Assembly (NCBI GenBank): GCA_963721585.1
Contig: CAVRJN010000008.1
Coordinates: forward strand, 806,001-870,000
Origin: Bog-473 sp963721585
GTDB taxonomy: Bacteria > Actinomycetota > Acidimicrobiia > Acidimicrobiales > RAAP-2
DNA length: 64,000 nt
Direction: 5' to 3'
Position numbers and translations under genes: made by a program. This document shows, piece after piece, positions 31,978 to 40,357 of the stretch. The notes beneath the pieces were generated by a model. That model was not told the DNA's origin. It worked only from the letters and a program-made list of their open reading frames with translations, and ran no database searches. Position 1 is the stretch's first letter. The number at the start of each line of letters is the position of its first letter.

Positions 31978-33387
31978 CGTGCAGTCCCCTTCCGCTCAAC
32001 GCGAGCATGGTCTCACCGAATGTCTCGGACAAAGAGGGGTGGGGCTGAACGAACTGCGCCACCTCCTCGGGGAAGGCCTCCCAGTTGACGGCCAGGTAGC
32101 CGGCCCCCAGCTGCTCGGTCACCCAGGGACCACAGAGGTGCACGCCCAGGACCCGTCCGGCCGACCCGTCGGGCCGTTGCTCGGCGACGATCTTCACCAC
32201 GCCCTCGGTCTCGCCGATGATCTGCGCCCGGCTGTTGCCGCCGTAGGGGTCCTTCTTGGTCACGACCGGGATCCCCGCCTCCTTCGCCTGCGCCTCGGTC
32301 ATGCCGCAGAACGCCACCTCGGGGCGGCAGTAGATCGCCCAGGGAACCTTGGCGTTGTCGACCGGCACCACCTGCTCGCCCAGCATGGTCTTCACCGCAA
32401 CGATGGCCTCGGCGAACCCCACGTGGGCCAGCTGCGGGGTTCCGGCCACGATGTCACCGACAGCGAACACGCCATGCACGCCGGTGCGCTGGATACTCGT
32501 CGGTCGCCACGAAGCCACGCCGGTCCATTTCGACGCCGAGCCCGTCGGCCACCAGACCCTCGGTGCGGGGGCGCCGGCCCACCGACACGACGACGGCTTC
32601 GGCGTCGAAGGTCTGCTCCCCCGCTCTCACCGTCGTCGTCGTCCCGTCCTGCGACGGCGTGTGCCCCTCGACGCTCACGCCCGTGACGATGTCGATGCCC
32701 CGCTTCTTGAAGGAGCGGAGCGAGCACGCGGGTGATGTCGTCGTCGCAGCCCGGGAGGATGGTGTCGAGCGCCTCGAGAATCGTCACCTTGGAGCCGAGG
32801 TCGGCCAGCAGCGAGGCGAACTCGCAACCGACGACGCCACCGCCGATGACCACCACCGAGGCAGGGAGCTCCTTGAGGTCGAGGAACTCGTCCGACGTCA
32901 TGATCAGGCGCCCGTCGACCTCGAACCCGGGCAGCAGGAACGGCACCGATCCGGCCGCCAGGACGACGTTCCGGCCGACGATGACGCGGCCGGCGTCCTC
33001 CCCGTCCACCACCTCGACACGGTGGTCCGCCTTGAGCGTGCCCGTGCCCGTCAGCGTGGTGACCTTGCGCCCCTTGAGCAGGCCGGACAGGCCCTTGAAC
33101 AGCTTGTCCACCACGGCGTTCTTGCGGTCCTGGCTCACCGAGAAGTCGACCGAGACCCCTGAGGTGTCGATCCCGAACTCCTTGGAACCCTCGATCGTGC
33201 GGTAGACGGAGGCAGTCTCGAGGAACTCCTTGGCCGGGATGCACCCGCGGTGCAGGCAGGTGCCCCCCACCTTGTCCCGCTCGACGATGGCGACGGAGAG
33301 GCCCGCCGCGGCGCCGTAGAGCGCAGTGGCGTAGCCGCCGGGACCACCGCCGATCACGACGATGTCGAACTCGTCCTCGCCTGCCAT
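31970..33387 (-). CDS. lpd: Dihydrolipoyl dehydrogenase (E3), interrupted by two frameshifts
   Basis: About 471 aa when repaired. FAD-binding GGGPGGYATALYGAAAG, redox disulfide GTCLHRGCIPAK, NAD-binding VVVIGGGVVGCEFASLLADLG, FAVGDIVAGTPQLAHVGFAEA, and C-terminal VQPHPSLSE with the active-site His. It re-oxidises lipoamide for the E1-E2-E3 complex. First break near 32715-32725: ITRVL should run into RSFKKRGIDIVTGVSVEGH in another frame. Second break near 32492-32497: FVATDE should run into IQRTGVHGVFAVGD. Each is repaired by removing one base. As written, no full protein is made. First gene of the lpd-E2-lipB/lipA operon; GAGGAAACGC region precedes the start. Confidence 0.88.
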
Positions 33388-33544
33388 CGCGTTTCCTCTC
33401 CCTGTGTGCTCACGACGTCCGTCCGGCGCGCTCGGCCTCCCCGGAACAACCCGATCGCACTGGCGAGAGTCCTCTCCATGCCCGGCGCGTTACCCCCGCA
33501 GCCTACCGTTCGGGCCATACTCACCGGTCCGGCTCCGTCCCTGC

Positions 33545-34009
33545 TCAGCCGGTCGTTCCGCTCCCCAGATCGGCGGCCTGGGTGGCCAGTTCGTCCACCT
33601 TGTCGTTCCAGCGGTCACCGGAGTGGCCCTTCACCCAACGCCAGGTGACTGCAACGTCGGTGGACAGCCCGAGCTCTATGAGCGGCTCCCACAGGTCGCG
33701 GTTGGCCACCGGCTTGTTCTGCGCGTTCTTCCAACCCCGACGGAGCCATCCCCGCCACCACCCGTCGGTGAAGCACTTGACGACATAGGTCGAGTCGCTC
33801 ACCACCTCGACGCCGTCGGACGCCTCGGGCGTGAGGGACCGCAGCGCCTGGAGCGCTGCGGTGATCTCCATGCGCTGGTTGGTCGTGTGGGCCTCGGCAC
33901 CGCTGGCGTAGGCACCGCCGGGCACGGCCCAGGCCCACCCGCCCGGACCGGGATTCCCCCGGCACGCGCCGTCGGTGTAGACGACGATCGGGCCGCTCTC
34001 GGGTGACAT
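33545..34009 (-). CDS. rnhA: Ribonuclease HI
   Basis: 154 aa, degrades the RNA strand of RNA-DNA hybrids. All four catalytic carboxylates are visible: Asp in VVYTDGACRGNPGPGG, Glu in TTNQRMEITAAL, Asp in VVSDSTYVVKC and Asp in RWNDKVDELA. WVKGHSGD contains the assisting His. ATG 34009 is chosen by the domain start MSPESGPIVVYTDGA. Divergent from aceE by 60 bp. Length matches bacterial RNase HI. Confidence 0.95.
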   Translation of the reverse strand: MSPESGPIVVYTDGACRGNPGPGGWAWAVPGGAYASGAEAHTTNQRMEITAALQALRSLTPEASDGVEVVSDSTYVVKCFTDGWWRGWLRRGWKNAQNKPVANRDLWEPLIELGLSTDVAVTWRWVKGHSGDRWNDKVDELATQAADLGSGTTG

Positions 34010-34069
34010 GGCCCACAATGTGTCACACCCACCACCCGTGGTCGTGATGGTCCGCCGTCTCCCGGTACC

Positions 34070-36784
34070 GTGGAGTCGATGCTGTTCGACGGGATCAGCC
34101 ACCAAGTCCCCGACACCGATCCGGGCGAGACCGAGGAGTGGCTGGACTCGTTCGACGCCATCGTCGACGCCCGGGGCCGGGCCCGGGCGCGCTACCTGCT
34201 GATGAAGCTGCTGGAGCGGGCGCGCACCAAGCAGGTCGAGTTCCCGGCCACCGTCTCGACGCCCTACGTCAACACCATCCCAGCCGACGCCGAGCCCTGG
34301 TTCCCCGGCGACGAGTACCAGGAACGGCGCATCCGCGCCTACATCCGATGGAACGCAGCCGCCATGGTGGTGCGGGCCAACACCCGCACCGAGGGCATCG
34401 GCGGGCACCTCTCCACCTACGCCAGCTCTGCCGCTCTCTACGAGGTCGGATTCAACCACTTCTTCCGAGGCAAAGCCGACGGCGGATTCGGCGATCAGGT
34501 CTACTTCCAGGGGCATGCGTCGCCCGGCATTTACGCCCGGGCCTTCGTCGAGGGACGCCTGACCGAGAAGGACCTCGACAACTTCCGTCACGAGGTCGGG
34601 GGCGACGGCCTCCCGAGCTATCCCCACCCGCGCTCGCTGCCCGACTTCTGGGAGTTCCCCACCGTCTCCATGGGGCTGGGACCCATCGCCGCCATCTATC
34701 AGGCCCACGTCAACCGCTACCTCAATGCGCGCCGCCTCGTCGACACCAGCGGCAGCCGGGTCTGGTGCTTCGTGGGCGACGGCGAGATGGACGAGCCCGA
34801 GTCCATCGGCGCCCTCGGCGTCGCCGGCCGGGAGCATCTCGACAACCTGATCTTCGTCGTGAACTGCAACCTGCAGCGGTTGGACGGCCCCGTGCGCGGC
34901 AACGGGAAGATCATCCAGGAGCTCGAGGCCGTGTTCCGGGGTGCGGGCTGGAACGTGATCAAGGTGATCTGGGGCTCGCGCTGGGATGCGCTTCTCGCCA
35001 AGGACGTGGACGGGGTGCTGCTCGACCGCATGAACACCACGGTCGACGGCGAATACCAGAAGCTGGCCGTCGAGTCGGGGGCATACATCCGGGAGCACTT
35101 CTTCGGCCCCGACCCCCGCCTGCGCAAAATGGTCGAGGACCTGAGCGACGACGAGTTGCGGTCGCTCCCCCGCGGCGGGCACGACTACCGCAAGCTCTAC
35201 GCCGCCTACAAGCTGGCCACCGAGCAGAAGGGCTCCCCCACCGTCATTCTGGCCAAGACCATCAAGGGCTGGACGCTGGGTCCCGAGATCGAGGCGCGCA
35301 ACGCCACGCACCAGATCAAGAAGATGACCAAGCCCCAGGTGCGCGCCCTGCGCGACCGCCTGTACATGACCGACGACATCCCCGACTCCGCGCTCGAGGG
35401 CGACCCGCCCTACATCCGCCCCGCCGAAGGGTCCGACGCCATGGAGTACCTGCGGGCCCGGGGCCGCGTCCTCGACGGCCCGCTTCCGGTCCGCGTGGTC
35501 CGGCCCACGCCGGCGCTACGACCCGACGCCAAGGTGTTCGAGGAGTTCGCCGCCGGCTCGGGAAGGCAGTCGGTGTCGACCACCATGGTGTTCGCCCGCC
35601 TGCTGCGCAACCTGGTACGCGACCCCACCGTGGGCTCGCTGGTGGCACCCATCGTCTCGGACGAGGCGCGCACATTCGGCCTGGAGCCGCTGATCGCCGA
35701 GGCGAAGATCTACGCGCCGGAAGGCCAGCACTACATCCCGGTCGACGCCGACCTCCCGCTCAACTACGCCGAGAGCTCCTCGGGGCAGTTGCTCCAGGAG
35801 GGCATCAGCGAGGCCGGAGCGCTGTCCACTTTCATCGCGCTGTCGACCGCGTACGCCACGTGGGGCCAGCCGATGGTGCCGGTGTTCCTGTTCTATTCCA
35901 TGTTCGGCTTCCAGCGGGTCGGCGACCTGGCCTGGGCACTGGGGGACATGCGCGGCCGCGGCATCCTCGCCGGCTGCACCGCCGGGCGCACCACCCTCAT
36001 GGGCGAGGGCCTGCAGCACGACGACGGGCAGTCCCCCCTGCTGGCGTCCACCAACCCGGCCGCCCTCGTCTACGACGCCTCGTTCGCCTACGAGGTGGCC
36101 GTGATCATGGAGGCGGCGGTGACCGACATGCTCGGCACGGCCCCTCAGGACCGCTTCTGGTACCTCACGCTCTACAACGAGACCTATCCCATGCCGGCCC
36201 TGCCCGAGGGCGCCGACGGGGACGCCGTGCGCCAGGGCGTCATCGACGGGATCTACCGCTTCGCCTCGGCACCCGACACCAGCGGCGACCTGCGGGCATC
36301 ACTGTGCTTTTCCGGTCCCATGTGGAGCGTGGCCACGGACGCGCAGCGCATCCTGGCCGAGCGTTACGGCGTCGCCGCCGACACCTGGGCCGTCACTTCG
36401 TGGACGAATCTGCGCACCGACGCCCTCGAGGTCGAACGCTGGAATCGGCTGCACCCCGAGGCGGAGCCCCGGACTGCCGTCATCACCTCGGCGCTCGGCG
36501 AGGGGTCCGACCCCGTCGTCGCCATCACCGACTACATGCGCGGCGTGCCCGACCAGGTGGCGCGCTTCGTGGACCGCCCCTACCTGTCGCTCGGGACCGA
36601 CGGCTTCGGGCGCTCGGATGCCCGCGACGCGTTGCGGTCCTACTTCGAGGTCGACACGGCCAACCTGGTCGTGGCCGTGCTGCAGCAACTGGCCCTCGGC
36701 GGGGGGATCGAGCCCTCCGTCGTCTCCGAGGCCATCGCCGGCTTCGGCATCGACGCCGACGGCGCAGCCCCCTTCATCGTGTGA
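34070..36784 (+). CDS. aceE: Pyruvate dehydrogenase E1 component, homodimeric type
   Basis: 904 aa thiamine-diphosphate enzyme that decarboxylates pyruvate and acetylates the E2 lipoyl group. TPP motif GDGEMDEPESIGALGVAGREHLDNLIFVVNC (GDG...N). Substrate-binding His in RTEGIGGHLSTYASSAALYEVGFNHFFRG. The transketolase-like pyrimidine and C-terminal domains are seen in YAESSSGQLLQEGISEAGA, FYSMFGFQRVGDLAWALGDMRGRG and QHDDGQSPLLAST. Length fits the actinobacterial/proteobacterial homodimeric AceE, not the alpha2beta2 type. GTG 34070 or ATG 34079 can start it. It stands near, but on the other strand from, the lpd-E2-lipBA operon. Confidence 0.94.
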   Translation: MESMLFDGISHQVPDTDPGETEEWLDSFDAIVDARGRARARYLLMKLLERARTKQVEFPATVSTPYVNTIPADAEPWFPGDEYQERRIRAYIRWNAAAMVVRANTRTEGIGGHLSTYASSAALYEVGFNHFFRGKADGGFGDQVYFQGHASPGIYARAFVEGRLTEKDLDNFRHEVGGDGLPSYPHPRSLPDFWEFPTVSMGLGPIAAIYQAHVNRYLNARRLVDTSGSRVWCFVGDGEMDEPESIGALGVAGREHLDNLIFVVNCNLQRLDGPVRGNGKIIQELEAVFRGAGWNVIKVIWGSRWDALLAKDVDGVLLDRMNTTVDGEYQKLAVESGAYIREHFFGPDPRLRKMVEDLSDDELRSLPRGGHDYRKLYAAYKLATEQKGSPTVILAKTIKGWTLGPEIEARNATHQIKKMTKPQVRALRDRLYMTDDIPDSALEGDPPYIRPAEGSDAMEYLRARGRVLDGPLPVRVVRPTPALRPDAKVFEEFAAGSGRQSVSTTMVFARLLRNLVRDPTVGSLVAPIVSDEARTFGLEPLIAEAKIYAPEGQHYIPVDADLPLNYAESSSGQLLQEGISEAGALSTFIALSTAYATWGQPMVPVFLFYSMFGFQRVGDLAWALGDMRGRGILAGCTAGRTTLMGEGLQHDDGQSPLLASTNPAALVYDASFAYEVAVIMEAAVTDMLGTAPQDRFWYLTLYNETYPMPALPEGADGDAVRQGVIDGIYRFASAPDTSGDLRASLCFSGPMWSVATDAQRILAERYGVAADTWAVTSWTNLRTDALEVERWNRLHPEAEPRTAVITSALGEGSDPVVAITDYMRGVPDQVARFVDRPYLSLGTDGFGRSDARDALRSYFEVDTANLVVAVLQQLALGGGIEPSVVSEAIAGFGIDADGAAPFIV

Positions 36785-37122
36785 CGTGACCTCGTCAAGA
36801 TCGAGGGTCGAGCAGCGCGACGAACGACGCCCAGGACGTCCTGGGCGCCGTCGGGCACGGCGAGGATCAGCGTCCGCCGCTCCGCATCCAGCGCGACCGA
36901 GACGTCGAAGAACGGGCAACAGTGCTTCTCGCGTTGGGCCAGGGCCACCGCCGTCGTGAGGGCGTCGTCGGAGTCGCCCAGCACCAGGCGCACCGCCGAG
37001 TCGCCGGCCTCCACCGACGTCACCGAGGAGGAGCGCACCAGGGCGCGCCATTCCTCTGCACGCTCCTGAAACGACGCCGTGTCCAGGCTGCAGGCGATCG
37101 GCACCCCGCCTTCAGCCGTCAT
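36640..37122 (-). CDS. Small CCPFF-motif hypothetical protein
   Basis: 160 codons from ATG 37122, but only about the first 95 residues look conserved: IACSLDTASFQERAEEWRALV, then LAQREKHCCPFFDVSVALDAERRTLILAVPDGAQDVL. The EKHCCPFF pair of Cys with downstream strands recurs in small actinobacterial proteins, some near metal- or redox-stress genes; function unknown. The start overlaps the DinB stop as ATGA, so it is translationally coupled. The C-terminal 48 codons are antisense to the end of aceE and low complexity, so the real protein may be shorter if the sequence has an error. Confidence 0.65.
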   Translation of the reverse strand: MTAEGGVPIACSLDTASFQERAEEWRALVRSSSVTSVEAGDSAVRLVLGDSDDALTTAVALAQREKHCCPFFDVSVALDAERRTLILAVPDGAQDVLGVVRRAARPSILTRSRHTMKGAAPSASMPKPAMASETTEGSIPPPRASCCSTATTRLAVSTSK

Positions 37123-37628
37123 CGCCGCCGGCTGGCCACGAGTGCGTCGCGGGTGATCTCCATCTGCCCGAGGTGCTGGAACAGCTCCTCGAGAACGTGC
37201 ACCAGCACCGCCCCCTTGGTCTCGCTGTAGGGGACGGGATCGTCGGGGTCGCGCCGCACGCTGACCGGAGGGGCCGCCGCGCTGAGGCCCACCATGTCCT
37301 CCTGCAGGCGACGGCGTGCGTGCTCGGTGCGCCGCAGCAGGCCGGCCACGTCGCCGCTGGCCGTGAACTCGGCGGCGCGGTCGCGCTGGACCGGGCGCTC
37401 GGCCACCGTGGCGCCGCCCCAGTACTCCATGACGCCGAGGCAATGGGTGACGATCGCGTAGGCGGAATTGGCGTCGCGGAAGGGGGGCCGCCGGTTGACC
37501 AGCTCGTCGCCCAGTTCTTCCACGATGGCGGTCATCTGGCCCAGTGCCAGGTCCACGAACCACAGATACTCGTTGGCCGCGATGGCGACTGACGCCGCGC
37601 CCTCGCCGTCAGTGGGCGACCCAGGCAT
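37119..37628 (-). CDS. DinB-like (YfiT/mycothiol-transferase fold) protein
   Basis: 169 aa four-helix-bundle protein: EYLWFVDLALGQMTAIVEELGDELVNRRPP, NSAYAIVTHCLGVMEYWGGATV (first His), and HVLEELFQHLGQMEITRDALV (second His region). The three spaced His/Glu positions fit the metal site of DinB/DUF664-type proteins, which in actinobacteria include mycothiol-dependent transferases. ATG 37628 lies 20 nt inside the end of the Rrf2 gene, and the stop overlaps the CCPFF gene, so all three form one operon. Confidence 0.82.
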   Translation of the reverse strand: MPGSPTDGEGAASVAIAANEYLWFVDLALGQMTAIVEELGDELVNRRPPFRDANSAYAIVTHCLGVMEYWGGATVAERPVQRDRAAEFTASGDVAGLLRRTEHARRRLQEDMVGLSAAAPPVSVRRDPDDPVPYSETKGAVLVHVLEELFQHLGQMEITRDALVASRRR

Positions 37629-38061
37629 CCGGGTCCGTGACGAGCTTCTGCACGTGCGCCGGGAGCTTTCCCGTGATCACGTCGGTCAGGGTGATCTTCT
37701 CGAGCACCGAGCGGAGGCTGGCGCGGACGGCGACCCAGACCTGCTGGAGGTTCTCGGCGGCGCCCTCGTAGCTGGTGGCCTCGGGCCGGTAGCCGCGCAC
37801 CTCGGCGAGGGGCCCGTCCAGCGCGCGGATCACGTCGGCGATCGTGATGGCCCCCGGGTCGCGTGCCAGCCGGTAACCGCCCTCGGCGCCCCGCTGGCTG
37901 GCCACCACCCCGGCGCGGCGCAGGTCGGCCAGGATCGCCCCGAGGAAGCGCGGGGGCAGGCCCTGCTCCCCGGCCAGGTACTCGGCCGTCTGCGGCGTCC
38001 CGGCCGCCGCCAGCGCGAGCAGGGCCCGGATTCCGTAGTCGACCTTGGCCGGGATATGCAT
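37609..38061 (-). CDS. Rrf2-family transcriptional regulator lacking cluster cysteines
   Basis: 150 aa. Begins MHIPAKVDYGIRALLALAAAG, with winged helix TAEYLAGEQGLPPRFLGAILADLRRAGVVASQRGAEGGYRLARDP, then DVIRALDGPLAEVRG and a dimerisation helix. There is no cysteine in the protein, so it cannot hold the IscR/NsrR/RsrR-type Fe-S cluster through Cys and is closer to CymR-like members. It heads the Rrf2-DinB-CCPFF operon and is divergent from the HhH-GPD gene (61 bp), so the shared intergenic region is a likely binding site. Confidence 0.88.
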   Translation of the reverse strand: MHIPAKVDYGIRALLALAAAGTPQTAEYLAGEQGLPPRFLGAILADLRRAGVVASQRGAEGGYRLARDPGAITIADVIRALDGPLAEVRGYRPEATSYEGAAENLQQVWVAVRASLRSVLEKITLTDVITGKLPAHVQKLVTDPDAWVAH

Positions 38062-38122
38062 GGCGAGAGTCTGCCCGCGCCCGGAGCGTGCGGCCACCCA
38101 GCGTCGTGCCAAGATCTTCCCC

Positions 38123-38731
38123 ATGGCACGGATCGCGCTCCACATCACAGGTGACGACAATGCGGACGCGGTCCTCAGCCGCGATCCCCTGGCCCTCCTG
38201 ATCGGGATGGTGCTCGACCAGCAGATCCCGATCGAGAAGGCTTTCTCCTCGCCGGCGGACCTGGCGCAGAGGCTCGGCGGGAAGGGCCCGCTCAGTGCCG
38301 CCGCCATCGCCGCCATGGACCCCGAGGAGCTGGTCGGCATCTTCCGGGAGCAGCCGGCGCTGCACCGCTACCCCGGATCGATGGCGGGCCGGGTCCAGGC
38401 CGTCTGCCGCGTCATCGCCGACGAGTACGGCAACAAGGCCGACGCCATATGGAAGGGAACCCGCAGCGGCGACGAGCTGCTCGCCCGGCTGCGCGCCCTC
38501 CCTGGCTTCGGCGAGCAGAAGGCGAAGATCTTCGCCGCCCTGCTGGGCAAGCAGCTCAATGTCCGCCCTGACGGCTGGCGCGAGGTCACCACCCCCTATG
38601 GCAAAGAGGGCAGCTCCCTCTCCGTGGCCGACATCACCAGCCCCGAGAGCCTCGCCAAGGTACGGGCCACCAAGAAGGCGCTCAAAGCCAAGGCCAAGGC
38701 GAAGGCCGCATCTGCCGGCACCGGCGGGTGA
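38123..38731 (+). CDS. HhH-GPD-type DNA base-excision-like protein
   Basis: 202 aa. ATG 38123 gives MARIALHITGDDNADAVLSRDPLALLIGMVLDQQIPIEKAF, the opening of the uncharacterised HhH-GPD family (TIGR03252-like). A helix-hairpin-helix is formed by LLARLRALPGFGEQKAKIFAALLGK, followed by a Lys/Ala-rich tail (KKALKAKAKAKAA). No glycosylase Lys or Asp can be firmly assigned, so activity is unproved. Its stop overlaps the thiE start (GTGA). Confidence 0.85.
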   Translation: MARIALHITGDDNADAVLSRDPLALLIGMVLDQQIPIEKAFSSPADLAQRLGGKGPLSAAAIAAMDPEELVGIFREQPALHRYPGSMAGRVQAVCRVIADEYGNKADAIWKGTRSGDELLARLRALPGFGEQKAKIFAALLGKQLNVRPDGWREVTTPYGKEGSSLSVADITSPESLAKVRATKKALKAKAKAKAASAGTGG

Positions 38732-39384
38732 CGGGGGGCCCCGACCTCTCGCGCCGCCGCCTCTACCTCTGCACGCCGGACCGGCCCGACCTGGCCGACT
38801 TCCTCCACGAATGCATCGCCGGCGGGGTGGACCTGGTCCAGCTGCGCGACAAGGAGCTCGACGCCAGGCCGCTGCTGGCCCGGGCCGCCGTGGCAGCGGC
38901 CGTGTGCCGCGCTCACGGCGTCCCGTTCGTGCTCAACGACCGCCCCGACCTGGCGCTCGAGGTGGGGGCGGACGGCGTCCACGTGGGACAAGACGATGCG
39001 CCGGTCTCGCTGGCCCGCCGCATCATGGGCCCCGACGCCATCGTCGGCCTGTCGACGCACGGTCCGGCCGACCTCGAGGGCGCGGCCGATCAAGAGGTCA
39101 CCTACATTTCGGCGGGGCCCGTGGAGGCGACGCCGACCAAGCCCGGCCGCGCCGGGACCGGTCCGGGCTATGTCACTCAGGCCAGCGAACGATCCAGAGT
39201 TCCTGTGTTCGTGACAGGCGGTGTGACCCCCGAGAAGATCCCCGCCTTGACAGCTGCCGGTGTCCGGCACTTCGTCGTTGTCCGCTACGTGACTCAAGCC
39301 CCAGACGCTCGGCGAGCGGCGGAGCTTCTCCGGCAGGCGATTGATCGAGCGTCGAGTAGCGCGCCATCCCCTGTTCGGTCATGA
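38728..39384 (+). CDS. thiE: Thiamine-phosphate synthase
   Basis: 218 aa TIM-barrel enzyme joining HMP-pyrophosphate to thiazole phosphate. Motifs: GGVDLVQLRDKELDARPL (pyrophosphate Arg/Lys), VPFVLNDRPDLALEVGADGVHVGQDD, IVGLSTHG, YISAGPVEATPTKPGRAGTG and PVFVTGGVTPEKI. GTG start overlaps the HhH-GPD stop. No other thiamine gene is nearby and no TPP riboswitch is visible upstream, since it starts inside the previous gene. Product thiamine phosphate would ultimately serve AceE. Confidence 0.92.
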   Translation: MTGGPDLSRRRLYLCTPDRPDLADFLHECIAGGVDLVQLRDKELDARPLLARAAVAAAVCRAHGVPFVLNDRPDLALEVGADGVHVGQDDAPVSLARRIMGPDAIVGLSTHGPADLEGAADQEVTYISAGPVEATPTKPGRAGTGPGYVTQASERSRVPVFVTGGVTPEKIPALTAAGVRHFVVVRYVTQAPDARRAAELLRQAIDRASSSAPSPVRS

Positions 39385-39606
39385 CGCCTTCGTGGCCGGG
39401 GACTCGGGCTGCGGCGGCGTCAACACCGGCGTCGGCATCCTGGTCGTAAGGCTGGGCGGGCTCGGGCGCGGAAAGACTGACGCTGAACTTCGCACCTCCC
39501 CATCCCGACACGTCTTACTCATCGGCGCGGCAAAGGCCCGATTTGAGCCGACACACCCATGGCAGAGGTCAGAGTTGTGGGCCCGTTGTCCGCGCGGACG
39601 GACGAC

Positions 39607-40356
39607 TCAGTGCCGTCGCTCCAGCCACCCCACCAGGATCGCGATCACCCGCGGATCGGCCCGCAGCCAGTGGCCGGCGCCGAGGACGGTGTGCAGCTCG
39701 GACGGCCCGGTGGCGGCGTCGGCCAGCGCCCGGGCGTCGGCCAGGGGCACTTCGGGGTCGTCGGAGCCGTGGACCATGAGGAGCGGCCGGCCCTTCAGCA
39801 GGGCTGCGTCCTCGGCAGGATGCAGGACGGAGAGCTCCTTGGCCCAGGTGTCGACGGAGGCCGGGAACCCAGGTGTGGTGACCACGCCGGTCTCGCGGCA
39901 GCGCGCCAGCAGGCGCTCTGGATCGCCGGCGAAAGGGCCGAGGCCGGCCGGGGTGCCCAGGCAGGCCACGCCGGCCACCCGCTCGTCGCCGGCCGCCAGG
40001 TGGAGTGCCAGCACGCCGCCGAAACCGAAGCCCACGACGAGACGGGGGGCGAACTCGGGGATCTCGGACAAGGCGAGGAAGGCCAGGTCGTCCAGCCAGC
40101 CCAGGGCGGAGAAATCGCCCTCGGAGTCGCCCGTCCCCCGCAGCGAGGCGGTCACCACGCGCCAGCCGGACTCGCGGGCCAGCCGGTCCGCCAGGGCCGG
40201 GTAGGTCAGGGCGACGTCGGCCGCCGCACCCTTGGGACGGGGCAGGTCATGAACGAGCAGCGCGTAGCCGTGGATCGGCGCGCCCTGCTGTGTGGCACTC
40301 GCGTACGTCGCGAGGTCCCCCGCCGGACCGGGGTGGAGCCTGAAGGGCCCCGCCAC
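39607..40356 (-). CDS. Alpha/beta-hydrolase fold protein without the nucleophile serine
   Basis: 249 aa. HGYALLVHDLPRPKGAAADVALTYPALADRLARESGWRVVTASLRGTGDSEGDF fits an alpha/beta-hydrolase N-terminus. The elbow reads VVGFGFGGVLAL, where GxSxG is expected, so the nucleophile position is Gly. Acid HGSDDPEVPLADA and His LGAGHWLR are present. It may be non-hydrolytic or use a different residue. GTG 40356 lies 1 nt after the acyl-CoA dehydrogenase stop on the same strand, so the two are co-transcribed. 39385-39606 upstream of the next gene holds nothing I can support. Confidence 0.8.
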   Translation of the reverse strand: MAGPFRLHPGPAGDLATYASATQQGAPIHGYALLVHDLPRPKGAAADVALTYPALADRLARESGWRVVTASLRGTGDSEGDFSALGWLDDLAFLALSEIPEFAPRLVVGFGFGGVLALHLAAGDERVAGVACLGTPAGLGPFAGDPERLLARCRETGVVTTPGFPASVDTWAKELSVLHPAEDAALLKGRPLLMVHGSDDPEVPLADARALADAATGPSELHTVLGAGHWLRADPRVIAILVGWLERRH

Positions 40357-40357
40357 G

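Noticed and set aside
34138..36789. 883-codon plus-strand frame overlapping aceE
   Set aside because: Arg/Pro/His-rich alternative frame of aceE. The aceE frame carries all TPP and E1 motifs.
39385..39606. Possible short genes between thiE and the alpha/beta-hydrolase on either strand
   Set aside because: Open frames exist on both strands but they have no recognisable motif, no good ribosome-binding site, and extend antisense into thiE or the hydrolase.
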